Source: Candidatus Omnitrophota bacterium (lineage in GTDB: Bacteria; Omnitrophota; Koll11; Zapsychrales; Aceulaceae). Taken from it: a stretch of DNA of 8,629 bases. This document shows, piece after piece, positions 1-6,596 of this stretch (position 1 is its first letter; the number at the start of each line of letters is the position of its first letter). The stretch covers positions 1-8,629 of the forward strand of contig JAOZRJ010000038.1 of NCBI GenBank assembly GCA_029931885.1. Direction: 5' to 3'. A program made the translations under genes and the position numbers. The notes under the pieces were generated by a model. That model had not been told where the DNA came from. It was given only the letters and a program-made list of their open reading frames with translations, and did not search any database.

Positions 1-577
1 CAATCTTTTCTTCTAATGGAATCTTTGCCTTTGCAATTCTTTCAGGAATAGAGGCCTTGATGTCAGCAAGCTGATTATTTAGAGATGTTATCTTTTCTTC
101 TAGAGGTGCTTTTGCTTTAGCAATTCTTTCTGATGTAGCTGCTTTGACCTGCTTTAAATTCTCATTTAAAGAAGTAATCTCTTTTTCCAGTGGTACTTTT
201 GCTTGATCTATTTTTCCAGGAATAGATGCATTAGATTCTTTAAGCTTTTCATTCAATAAAACAATCTCTTGCTCCAAAGGAATCTTTGCTTTAGTAACTG
301 CATCTGGAATAGAGGCCTTAGTGTCGGAAAGTTGATTATTTAAGGATGTTATCTTTTCTTCCAACGGAGATTTAGCCTGGGCAATCTTCTCCCGAACAGA
401 ACTCTTTTCTTTTTCCAGTTTCTCTTCCACAGAAACAAGTTTTTCCTCTAAAGACGCTCTCGCCTTTGCAATTCTTTTTAAGATAGAAGCTTCCTTCTCC
501 TTAGATTGAGCGTTTAGTAAAGCAATCTTTTCTTCTAATGGAATCTTTGCCTTTGCAATTCTTTCAGGAATAGAGGC
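1..577 (-). repeat. Array A of the 29-residue module: seven copies, last one cut by the window edge
   Basis: The codon at module position 3 (usually Ile) recurs at 569, 482, 395, 308, 221, 134 and 47, a strict 87-base step. Each module has A-K near position 10 and most have P-L-E at 13-15. Modules at 395, 308 and 221 form one full three-type cycle (QLSDTKA, then LKESNA, then LKQVKA endings), and the module at 134 restarts it. The array continues past the left edge. Confidence 0.9.
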
Positions 578-3500
578 TTCAGACTCTTTTAATTTTGTCT
601 TTAAAGACTCTACATTACTATTCAATAATCTTTCTTTATCACTCGCAAAAACTAAAGCCTGATCTTTATCTAGTCCTTCTTTGACGAGCTCTTTTATTTT
701 TAATTCTTTCTGATTAATTATTTCTTCTCCACCCATTATTGCTAAACTGCGTTTTTCTAATTCTGCATTTAAATTTTTCTTATCTTGGAGAATTAAAGAA
801 AGTTCTTTTTCTAGATTAATTTTTTCCTGCGACAACCCTTGAATTTTTAACTCTTTCTCTTGTATAGAATTTCCTACAATATCAAACTCTTCTTCAAAAA
901 TCATTACTTCATTATTAAGAGCATCTCTATCTTGGATAATTATTGCAATCTCTTTTTCAAGGCTATCCCTTTCTTTCGTAACCCTTCCAACTACCAGCTC
1001 GCTATCCTTTAAAGAATTTGTTACGCTTGCAAATTCATGCTGAAGATTAGTAAATTTCTCACTAAGAGAACTCTCACTTTCAGTAACTTTAGAAAGATTT
1101 TGTTTTGTAATATCGTTCTCTCGAGTAAGATTTAGGATAAGGTCTTGCTTATCTTTTATGGAAACCTGCGCTATCTGTAATTGACTCTCTAGCGCATCAA
1201 CCTTTTCTTTTAAAGGAGCTCTCACTTTTGCAACCTCTTGAGATGTGATCTTTCTTGCTTGAGCAAGCTCACTCTTTAATGCTATTACTTTCTGCTCTAG
1301 AGGAGCTTTAGCCTCTTTTATCTTCTCAGGAATAGAACCCTTAACAGTCTTTAAATTTGCACTGATAGCCTTTATCCCCTCACTCAATGATTCTTTTTCA
1401 GATAAAGCCGATAATAATTTTCTTTCAGCGGCACTCTTTCCTTTCTCTAAAATTGATATCATTGTTCCTTTTTCTGAAACATCTTTTTTGGAACCTTTTA
1501 GATCTTCTGTAAGAGACTGAACTTTCTCGCCAAGAGAAGCTTTTGCCTTTGCTATTTTCTCAGGTATTGATGCCTTAACCTGTTCTAAAGTTTCATTTAA
1601 AAGGATTATCTTACTCTCCAGAGGTGCCTTAGCTTTTGCAACTGCATCTGGAATAGAGGCCTTAGTATCCGCAAGCTGATTATTTAGTAATGTTATTTTT
1701 TCTTCTAGAGGGGACTTTGCTTTAGCAATCTTCTCCCGAACAGAACTCTTTTCTTTCTTTAATTTTCCTTCCAAGGAAACAATCTTTTTCTCAAGAGGTA
1801 CTTTCGCTTGAATAATCTTCCCAGGGATAGATGCATTAGATTCTTTAAGCTTTTTGTTTAATAAAACGATCTCTTGCTCTAAAGGAGTCTTTGCCTTAGT
1901 AACTGCATCTGGAATAGAGGCCTTAGTATCCGCAAGCTGATTATTTAGTAATGTTATTTTTTCTTCTAGAGGGGACTTTGCTTGGGCAATTCTTTCTGAT
2001 ATAGATGCTTTGACCTGCTTTAAATTCTCACTTAAAGAAGTAATCTCTTTTTCCAGTGGTGCTTTAGCTTGAGCAATTTTCTCAGGAATAGAAGCATTAG
2101 ATTCTTTAAGTGCTTTATTTAATGAAACTATCTCTTGCTCCAAGGGAGCCTTTGCTTTAGTAACTGCGTCTGGAATAGAGGCCTTAGTATCCGCAAGCTG
2201 ATTGTTTAGTGATGTTATCTTTTCTTCTAGAGGGGACTTTGCCTGATCAATCGCATCTAAAACAGAAAGCTTGGTTTTCTCAAGTTTTTTATTTAAAGAA
2301 GTTATCTTTTTCTTAAGAGGCGTGCTAATTTCTAATATCTGGCCTGGAATAGACGCCTTTACTTCTTTAAGCTCTTCACTAACACCTTTAAGCTTTTTAT
2401 CTAAATTATCTTTTTCAGACAAAGCTTTAGAAAGTTTCTTTGTCTCGTTCAGATTCTTTTTCTCTAAACTAGCAATATATATACTCTTATCCTTAACACT
2501 TATATTTGCCTCTGCAACTTCTTCTTTGAGCAATTGCACTTTTTTATTAAGAACATCCTGTGCCTTTGCAACTTTTTCTGAAACTGATGCATTAGATTCT
2601 TTAAGCTCGTTCTGCAAGGCCTTTAGCTCCGCATCAAAAGACGTTTTAGCCTTTGCAATGCGCTCTTCGGCAGAGCTCTTGCCTTCCTTCAATCTCCCTT
2701 TTAAAGACGCAACCTCTTCTTTCAGTGGTATCTTAGACTGAGCAATCCTTTCTGGAATAGAATCTGTAATACTTTTAAGTTGTTTACTTAACGCATCAAG
2801 CTTATCTTCCAGAGGTGCCTTTGCCTGAGCAACTTTTGCAGGAATTGATGCATTAGCTTCTTTAAGCTTTTTGTTTAATGAAACGATCTCTTGCTCTAAA
2901 GGAGTCTTTGCTTGAGCAATTGCCTGCAAAATAGAAGATTCTTTATTTTTAAGCGTTTCTTTTAAAGAGACAATTTCCTCCTCTAGGGGTGCCTTTGCCT
3001 GATCAACTTTTTCAGGGATATTTACCCTAGTAGACATCAACTCTTGCTTTGTTGTTTCAAGCTCTGTTTTTAAATTTACACCGTTAGCCAGAGCTAAAGA
3101 AAGATTATTTTCTATCTTTGCTTTTTCTTTTTCTAAGCTCGAAATCTTTACAAGATCCTTATCAGTTTCTTCGTCAAATTCTTTAATCCTTTTCTTTAGC
3201 CTAGCTAACTCTCCCTTTAAAGCCTCTTTTTCCTCTGACGATGCATTCAACTTCCTTTTTAATGTTCCTTGCTTCCTTGCATACTCCTTAATCTCATTCT
3301 CTTTTTTACCAGCAGTTACCATAAGCGTATTTATCAAAGAATCTTTTTCTTTTACCCTTATTAACGCAGCAAATAAATCATCTTGTTTCTGAAGCAAATC
3401 TTTCTTGAGCGACGCAATGTTTTCCTGTGAGACAGTAAGCTTTTTAGTAAAATTTCCGCTCTTTTTTTCAAAAGCTGCATATTCCTCTTTTAGCGAATTA

Positions 3501-5038
3501 AGTTCATGCTCAAGAGAAGCTTTTGCCTGAGAAATTTTGTCAGGAATTGATGCATTAGCTTCTTTAAGCTTTTTGTTTAATGAAGCGATCTCTTGCTCTA
3601 AAGGAATCTTTGCTTGAGCAATTGCCTTTGGAATTGAAGACTTTGTGCTTTCAAGCTGCTTACTTAATGTATCGAGCGCCTTTTCTAACGGAATCTTTGC
3701 CTTTGTAACTTTTTCACGAACAAAACTCTTTTCTTTTCTCAACTTCTCTTCCAGAGAAGCTACTTTCTTCTCAAAAAAAACTTTAATTGCATCAGATTTC
3801 TCATCATGAGAAAGATTTAGAATTCTAATCTCTTCTCTTGCCGAAATAAGCTCTTTATCTAAAGCAGCTTTCTTAGACGCTGCAACAGAAAGCTTTTTTA
3901 CCATTTCAGCTTTTTGACGCGTAAGCTTCTTAATTTCTTTTTCTTTTCTTGATACATCTTTTCTAATCTCCAAAATTTTTGCCTTATCGGCTGCTCTTTG
4001 ATCAAAAGATTTACCGTCCGAGCTGGTATCCTCAAAAGTAACTTGCTTAGGAAAACTAAGTCCTGCTTGAGAACCAGAAGCTTTCTTTCTGGCTGCTTCT
4101 TTTTTCTTAAGTTGTTTCCTTAAAGAGACAATCTTTCTTTCTAAGGGAACTTTTGCTTTTGCAATCTTTTCATTAACAAAATTCTTCTCTTTGTCTAATT
4201 CTTCCTTTAAAAAGACAAGCTTTTCTTCTAACGGCGCTTTAATTTGAGCAATATCATTACTAGATTTACCTTCTTGGGCCTTTAATTGTTTTTCTAAATA
4301 ATCTATTTTCTTCTTAAAAACAAGTCTTACTGCATCTACCTTTTCATCATTAGAAAGATTTAAAGCATCTAACTCTTCTCTTGTCATCGCAAGCTTTTTA
4401 TCTAAGATGGATCTCCGAGATGCAGCCTCAGAAAGCTTTCTTGCCATTTCAGCTTTTTGACGCGTAAGCTTCTTAATTTCTTTTTCTTTTTTCGATACAA
4501 TTTTCTCAATCTCTACAATTTTGGCTTTATCCTCTGCTCTCTGCTCAAAAGACTTATTATCCTCTTCGGCATTTTCTAGAGCATTTTCTTTAAAAGCATT
4601 TGTTTCAGATTGAAATTCAAGAATTCTCTTCTGAAGAGACTCTTTTTCTTCAAGAAGGGAAAAAAGATCTTCCGTTAATTTTGTTTTTTCTTTTTTTAGC
4701 TTTTCAATAGCCTTTTGTTTATCAATAAGAGAAGAGGATAACTTTTCAGCAAGAATACTATTTTCTTTTATTTTTTCCTCTGCATTTTCAAGATAACCTT
4801 CTGTTACAGCAAGAGTTCTTTTAAGCGAACCTACTGAATCAAGAAGCGATTCAACTTGACTTTCTGACTTTTCCTGCCTTCTTAAAAGAGCTCCGTATTC
4901 CTGCACTAACAAATCCATTTTTTGAACCAGGCCTTGACCTGCAAGGCTGGCAGCCTCTTTTTCTTGAGAAAAAACAGAAGGAACTCCTGTTAATAAAAAA
5001 ACTAAACTGAAAATAAAAACTTTTCTTAAAATATTCAT
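1..5038 (-). CDS. Giant secreted coiled-coil repeat protein (N-terminal 1679 codons; C-terminus outside window)
   Basis: The frame is open from ATG 5038-5036 to the left edge, and I met no in-frame stop on reading it through. Residues 1-24 form a signal peptide (MNILRK, a hydrophobic stretch, then VFSQE), so the product is exported. The rest is almost all predicted helix, rich in Lys, Glu, Leu, Ser and Ala. I saw no Cys or Trp and only about six Tyr. About 30 copies of a 29-residue module (A-S-I-P at 1-4, A-K at 10-11, P-L-E at 13-15, hydrophobic at 7, 18, 21 and 25) lie in six arrays, with irregular coiled-coil linkers between them. The ATG overlaps the stop of the upstream gene as ATGA and has AAGGG nine bases before it, so translation is probably coupled. 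Homology searches will probably give spurious SMC- or myosin-like hits because of composition. I do not recognise the family. A structural envelope or surface role is inference. Confidence 0.93.
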   Translation of the reverse strand, partial: MNILRKVFIFSLVFLLTGVPSVFSQEKEAASLAGQGLVQKMDLLVQEYGALLRRQEKSESQVESLLDSVGSLKRTLAVTEGYLENAEEKIKENSILAEKLSSSLIDKQKAIEKLKKEKTKLTEDLFSLLEEKESLQKRILEFQSETNAFKENALENAEEDNKSFEQRAEDKAKIVEIEKIVSKKEKEIKKLTRQKAEMARKLSEAASRRSILDKKLAMTREELDALNLSNDEKVDAVRLVFKKKIDYLEKQLKAQEGKSSNDIAQIKAPLEEKLVFLKEELDKEKNFVNEKIAKAKVPLERKIVSLRKQLKKKEAARKKASGSQAGLSFPKQVTFEDTSSDGKSFDQRAADKAKILEIRKDVSRKEKEIKKLTRQKAEMVKKLSVAASKKAALDKELISAREEIRILNLSHDEKSDAIKVFFEKKVASLEEKLRKEKSFVREKVTKAKIPLEKALDTLSKQLESTKSSIPKAIAQAKIPLEQEIASLNKKLKEANASIPDKISQAKASLEHELNSLKEEYAAFEKKSGNFTKKLTVSQENIASLKKDLLQKQDDLFAALIRVKEKDSLINTLMVTAGKKENEIKEYARKQGTLKRKLNASSEEKEALKGELARLKKRIKEFDEETDKDLVKISSLEKEKAKIENNLSLALANGVNLKTELETTKQELMSTRVNIPEKVDQAKAPLEEEIVSLKETLKNKESSILQAIAQAKTPLEQEIVSLNKKLKEANASIPAKVAQAKAPLEDKLDALSKQLKSITDSIPERIAQSKIPLKEEVASLKGRLKEGKSSAEERIAKAKTSFDAELKALQNELKESNASVSEKVAKAQDVLNKKVQLLKEEVAEANISVKDKSIYIASLEKKNLNETKKLSKALSEKDNLDKKLKGVSEELKEVKASIPGQILEISTPLKKKITSLNKKLEKTKLSVLDAIDQAKSPLEEKITSLNNQLADTKASIPDAVTKAKAPLEQEIVSLNKALKESNASIPEKIAQAKAPLEKEITSLSENLKQVKASISERIAQAKSPLEEKITLLNNQLADTKASIPDAVTKAKTPLEQEIVLLNKKLKESNASIPGKIIQAKVPLEKKIVSLEGKLKKEKSSVREKIAKAKSPLEEKITLLNNQLADTKASIPDAVAKAKAPLESKIILLNETLEQVKASIPEKIAKAKASLGEKVQSLTEDLKGSKKDVSEKGTMISILEKGKSAAERKLLSALSEKESLSEGIKAISANLKTVKGSIPEKIKEAKAPLEQKVIALKSELAQARKITSQEVAKVRAPLKEKVDALESQLQIAQVSIKDKQDLILNLTRENDITKQNLSKVTESESSLSEKFTNLQHEFASVTNSLKDSELVVGRVTKERDSLEKEIAIIIQDRDALNNEVMIFEEEFDIVGNSIQEKELKIQGLSQEKINLEKELSLILQDKKNLNAELEKRSLAIMGGEEIINQKELKIKELVKEGLDKDQALVFASDKERLLNSNVESLKTKLKESEASIPERIAKAKIPLEEKIALLNAQSKEKEASILKRIAKARASLEEKLVSVEEKLEKEKSSVREKIAQAKSPLEEKITSLNNQLSDTKASIPDAVTKAKIPLEQEIVLLNEKLKESNASIPGKIDQAKVPLEKEITSLNENLKQVKAATSERIAKAKAPLEEKITSLNNQLADIKASIPERIAKAKIPLEEKI
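1166..1339 (-). repeat. Array B: two 29-residue modules
   Basis: Module position 3 lies at 1331 (SIPEKI) and 1244 (ITSQEV), 87 bases apart, both with A-P-L at 12-14. They are flanked on both sides by linker coiled coil and are out of step with array A (762 bases, not a multiple of 87), so linker length broke the register. Confidence 0.75.
1487..2356 (-). repeat. Array C: ten contiguous 29-residue modules with three-module higher-order period
   Basis: Module position 3 occurs at 2348, 2261, 2174, 2087, 2000, 1913, 1826, 1739, 1652 and 1565, all 87 bases apart (870 bases). Three module types alternate: one ending LNNQLADTKA, one with SIPDAV and usually ending LKESNA, and one with SIPEK or SIPGK. 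This gives a 261-base super-period. An 83-base stretch is identical between 1640-1722 and 1901-1983, exactly 261 bases apart. This is the longest regular array in the window. Confidence 0.93.
2504..3025 (-). repeat. Array D: six 29-residue modules, more diverged
   Basis: Module position 3 lies at 3017, 2930, 2843, 2756, 2669 and 2582 in 87-base steps. The two towards the C-terminus (2669, 2582) have lost prolines and read SSAEERI and ASVSEKV, so this array looks older than array C. A seventh degenerate module start (NISVKDK) follows at 2495. Confidence 0.85.
3467..3727 (-). repeat. Array E: three 29-residue modules
   Basis: Module position 3 lies at 3719 (SFVREKV), 3632 (SSIPKAI) and 3545 (ASIPDKI). 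The modules at 3719 and 3632 keep P-L-E, and the last reads A-S-L-E instead. A diverged helix in the same register (DEKSDAIKVFFEKK) lies just upstream near 3806. Confidence 0.85.
3778..4555 (-). repeat. Long internal duplication of a linker block, offset 543 bases (181 codons)
   Basis: A block starting KSFEQRAEDKAKI near 4555 recurs as KSFDQRAADKAKI near 4012. It continues through KKEKEIKKLTRQKAEM and an L-N-L-S-x-D-E-K motif in both copies. Forty-seven bases are identical between 4444-4490 and 3901-3947, exactly 543 bases apart, so the copies are in frame and in register. Confidence 0.85.
4097..4264 (-). repeat. Array F: two 29-residue-type modules, first one two residues short
   Basis: SSNDIAQIKAPLEEK begins near 4264 and NFVNEKIAKAKVPLERK at 4183. 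The first is 27 residues long, missing two residues where other copies have I-P. These are the most N-terminal recognisable modules of the protein. Confidence 0.7.
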
Positions 5039-5859
5039 TTCGCAATACCCTTATTAACAATACTTTTCATGTGATTTAATTTCTCCTTTAGCATAGAAAA
5101 TTTCTTTGCAAGAATATCTATTTGTCGCTGATACTCCTCTTTATCCTCAATAAGCTCATATGTCTTTATACGAAGTTTTTCGTTATCCTCTGCAAGCGAT
5201 ACATTCTCATCCCTTAAGACATCACTTTTCCTGATCAATGACTCTAGCTTCTCTTTATTTTGCGATAAGTCAGATTCTACCAATTTCTTTCTTTCCATGA
5301 CTTCTGATAAATAATCTAACAATTCTCCATCTTTTTTAGCTACATCAGCTGCATCTTCCTCGGAATGATCTTCAAATAAATCAGTTTTCTTCTCATAAGA
5401 AAACTCCCGGTCTTGAGCTAAAGAAGCTTTTCTCTTCTTTTTACGTAAATTCTCCTCCACAACAAAAACATCGCCGTCTTTGTCCTCACTCACAGATATT
5501 AGTGTGTCATACTGTCTTTTTTTAGTCTTCATCTTTCCAACTTTAACAATTATATTTCCAACTGCTACTTTGTCAAAATCAGAAACTCTTGCAGGAAGCT
5601 CGTCGCTACTAAACGGAATTAGCTTTGAAATAGTATCAGACGCTTCTTTCACTTTTAAATAAGTGACAACTTTTCCATTCTTCATGATCTTAAAAATGTC
5701 TCCTTTTTCAAGATCCTGATTGCTCATTCCAGTAAAAGCTATTTTATACTGATAGCTGACATTAATAATTTCTCCTTTTTCCACTTCTTGTGAAAAACAG
5801 AGAGAAACACTACCGAAAAAAAGAAACACAACGATAAAAATAGAAATGATTTTGTTCAT
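5035..5859 (-). CDS. Secreted protein with beta-rich N-terminal part and C-terminal coiled coil, partner of the giant gene
   Basis: The product has 274 residues. Residues 1-23 are a signal peptide ending CFSQE, close to the VFSQE end of the neighbouring giant protein. Residues 28-110 alternate hydrophobic and polar residues with turns such as KGD (52-54) and KNGK (60-63). This resembles small beta-barrel or SH3-like envelope modules such as the FlgT C-terminal domain, but only loosely. Residues 110-175 are charged and probably disordered, with KKKRK near 140-144 and an acidic patch near 163-170. Residues 177-267 are a heptad-like coiled coil. An in-frame ATG lies six codons upstream (5877). 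I chose 5859 because GAGGTG sits just before it and it places the signal peptide directly at the N-terminus. The stop overlaps the next start (ATGA), so the two are probably made together and may interact through their coiled coils. Function unknown. Confidence 0.85.
   Translation of the reverse strand: MNKIISIFIVVFLFFGSVSLCFSQEVEKGEIINVSYQYKIAFTGMSNQDLEKGDIFKIMKNGKVVTYLKVKEASDTISKLIPFSSDELPARVSDFDKVAVGNIIVKVGKMKTKKRQYDTLISVSEDKDGDVFVVEENLRKKKRKASLAQDREFSYEKKTDLFEDHSEEDAADVAKKDGELLDYLSEVMERKKLVESDLSQNKEKLESLIRKSDVLRDENVSLAEDNEKLRIKTYELIEDKEEYQRQIDILAKKFSMLKEKLNHMKSIVNKGIAK
5048..5052 (-). promoter_or_regulatory. Ribosome binding site of the giant gene
   Basis: AAGGG on the minus strand lies nine bases before the ATG at 5038, inside the last codons of the 274-residue gene. 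Together with the ATGA stop/start overlap it supports both the chosen start and translational coupling. Confidence 0.6.
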
Positions 5860-5861
5860 AA

Positions 5862-5867
5862 CACCTC
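5862..5867 (-). promoter_or_regulatory. Ribosome binding site deciding the start of the 274-residue gene
   Basis: GAGGTG on the minus strand is a perfect match to the anti-Shine-Dalgarno core (CACCTC) and ends two bases before ATG 5859. The spacing is short, but no comparable site precedes the alternative ATG at 5877. Confidence 0.5.
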
Positions 5868-5935
5868 GTAATTGCATGAAAGAATTGTCCGTTAAGATTT
5901 TAGCAGAGCCGTATCTTCTTTATTTTCCTAGAGTT

Positions 5936-5964
5936 ATTTTACTACTTAGCAAACCCAAGGTCAA
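5936..5964 (-). promoter_or_regulatory. Predicted sigma-70-type promoter of the coiled-coil operon
   Basis: On the minus strand TTGACC (5964-5959) and TAAAAT (5941-5936) are separated by exactly 17 bases, each matching the consensus at five of six positions. Transcription would start near 5929 and leave a leader of about 70 bases before ATG 5859. The region is AT-rich, so chance -10 matches are common; the good -35 and the spacing raise the case. Confidence 0.5.
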
Positions 5965-6177
5965 ACAAGAAAGTATAAATATTATTATGTATATACTTAT
6001 ATATAATCTATTTATATAGACATACTTATGTTTCTATGACGTTATGCATAAATTTACACAAAAGAAAAGGTTTAATAAAAGGATATTGAAAAAATGAGAT
6101 CATTGTTATTCTACAAAATCACAAAGAAAATAATATTTTGTAAAATATCATATTTACTTTTTTCTTTAACAAAGCTG

Positions 6178-6190
6178 AAAAAAAATAAAA
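6178..6190 (-). terminator. T-rich tail downstream of tRNA-Thr
   Basis: On the minus strand the tRNA is followed at once by four T, an A and eight T. There is no separate GC-rich hairpin, so the tRNA acceptor stem would have to act as the pausing structure. Weak but plausible transcript end. Confidence 0.3.
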
Positions 6191-6262
6191 GCTGGCGAGA
6201 GGAGTTGAACCCCCGGCCTGCGCATTACGAATGCGCTGCTCTACCAACTGAGCTACGCCAGC
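6190..6262 (-). tRNA. tRNA-Thr (anticodon CGT)
   Basis: The minus strand folds as a full cloverleaf: a 7-bp acceptor (GCTGGCG with CGCCAGC), a D arm GCTC/GAGC, an anticodon stem GCGCA/TGCGC with loop TTCGTAA, and a T arm with loop TTCAACT. The T stem includes two G-T pairs. Anticodon CGT reads ACG threonine codons. The base after the acceptor stem is T, and CCA is not encoded, so it must be added by the CCA-adding enzyme. Confidence 0.93.
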
Positions 6263-6368
6263 AAGTTTTATTTAAATTTTCTGAAAAAACTTGCCAGTGC
6301 TGTCTTCTTCAAAAATTCTTTTCCTAACTCAGACAGCTGCCAGCAGTTTATATTAGTATCAAATCCAA

Positions 6369-6414
6369 AAAATTTGCCAATCCCGCTTCTTTTAACGGAA
6401 CACAGGCAAATTTT
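6369..6414 (-). terminator. Terminator-like hairpin after tRNA-Phe
   Basis: A perfect 10-bp inverted repeat (AAAATTTGCC and GGCAAATTTT) encloses a 26-base loop containing a short CCG/CGG inner pairing. On the minus strand the stem begins 19 bases after tRNA-Phe and ends in six T (plus-strand 6367-6372). The stem is AT-rich and the loop long, so it may be a weak terminator or a processing site in a joint Phe-Thr transcript. Confidence 0.4.
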
Positions 6415-6432
6415 AGTGGAAACCCAAAAAAG

Positions 6433-6505
6433 TGCCGAGACTCAGAATTGAACTGAGGACGCAAGGCTTTTCAGGCCTTCGCTCTACCAACTGAGCTATC
6501 TCGGC
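6433..6505 (-). tRNA. tRNA-Phe (anticodon GAA)
   Basis: The minus strand forms a cloverleaf: acceptor GCCGAGA with TCTCGGC and discriminator A, T8-A9, D arm GCTC/GAGC, anticodon stem AAGGC/GCCTT with loop CTGAAAA, variable loop GCGTC, and T stem CTCAG/CTGAG around TTCAATT. Anticodon GAA reads both phenylalanine codons. CCA is not encoded. It lies 170 bases upstream of tRNA-Thr on the same strand and has its own promoter. Confidence 0.95.
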
Positions 6506-6536
6506 ATACAATCATATATTCATATTTGAAAATCCC

Positions 6537-6564
6537 ATTGTACCAAAGTTCTCAAAGTTGTCAA
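6537..6564 (-). promoter_or_regulatory. Strong predicted promoter of tRNA-Phe
   Basis: The minus strand carries a perfect -35 TTGACA (6564-6559), a 16-base spacer, and TACAAT (6542-6537), five of six to the -10 consensus. Transcription would begin near 6530, about 25 bases before the mature tRNA 5' end. It is the best promoter match in the window, as expected for a stable RNA gene. Confidence 0.75.
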
Positions 6565-6596
6565 CAATTTGGACTCCAAAGTCTTCTCTTTAAAAA

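Larger units (their letters stand above)
5860..6189. other. AT-rich intergenic region between the coiled-coil operon and tRNA-Thr
   Basis: About 330 bases hold no supported gene. The left part carries the operon leader and its predicted promoter (5936-5964). Around 5975-6030 are runs of alternating T and A that would melt or bend easily. The right end, 6178-6190, gives the T-rich tail after tRNA-Thr on the minus strand. A plus-strand ATG at 6094 opens a frame that runs antisense through the tRNA and is not credible. Confidence 0.6.

Noticed and set aside
1487..2356. Regular 87-base repeats considered as CRISPR or satellite DNA
   Set aside because: The repeats are contiguous without unique spacers, stay in one reading frame and vary mainly in ways that keep the protein motif, so they are coding modules.
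2271..2741. Plus-strand open frame of 156 codons rich in Ser, Phe and Leu
   Set aside because: It lies antisense to the giant gene. Its composition is the complement of Lys/Glu/Leu-rich coding, and it has no convincing ribosome binding site or recognisable domain.
1..5038. Naming the giant gene as an SMC, myosin-like or chromosome segregation protein
   Set aside because: It has a signal peptide and no visible ATP-binding head, and such matches would rest on coiled-coil composition alone.
4851..5060. Minus-strand open frame of 69 codons
   Set aside because: It is an out-of-frame shadow over the start of the giant gene, whose own frame carries a signal peptide and coupled start.
6094..6327. 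Plus-strand open frame of 77 codons with an AAAGGA-like site upstream
   Set aside because: Its middle (residues such as WREELNPRPAHYECAALPTELRQQ compressed to a tRNA-antisense pattern) is the complement of tRNA-Thr, a typical false ORF.
6190..6505. tRNA genes as an integration site for a mobile element
   Set aside because: I found no duplicated tRNA 3' end, integrase or other mobility gene in the window.
6568..6580. Small hairpin (TTTGG/CCAAA, 3-base loop) after the lipoprotein gene as a terminator
   Set aside because: The stem has only 5 bp and no T-run follows; it lies just upstream of the tRNA-Phe -35 box and is more likely chance.
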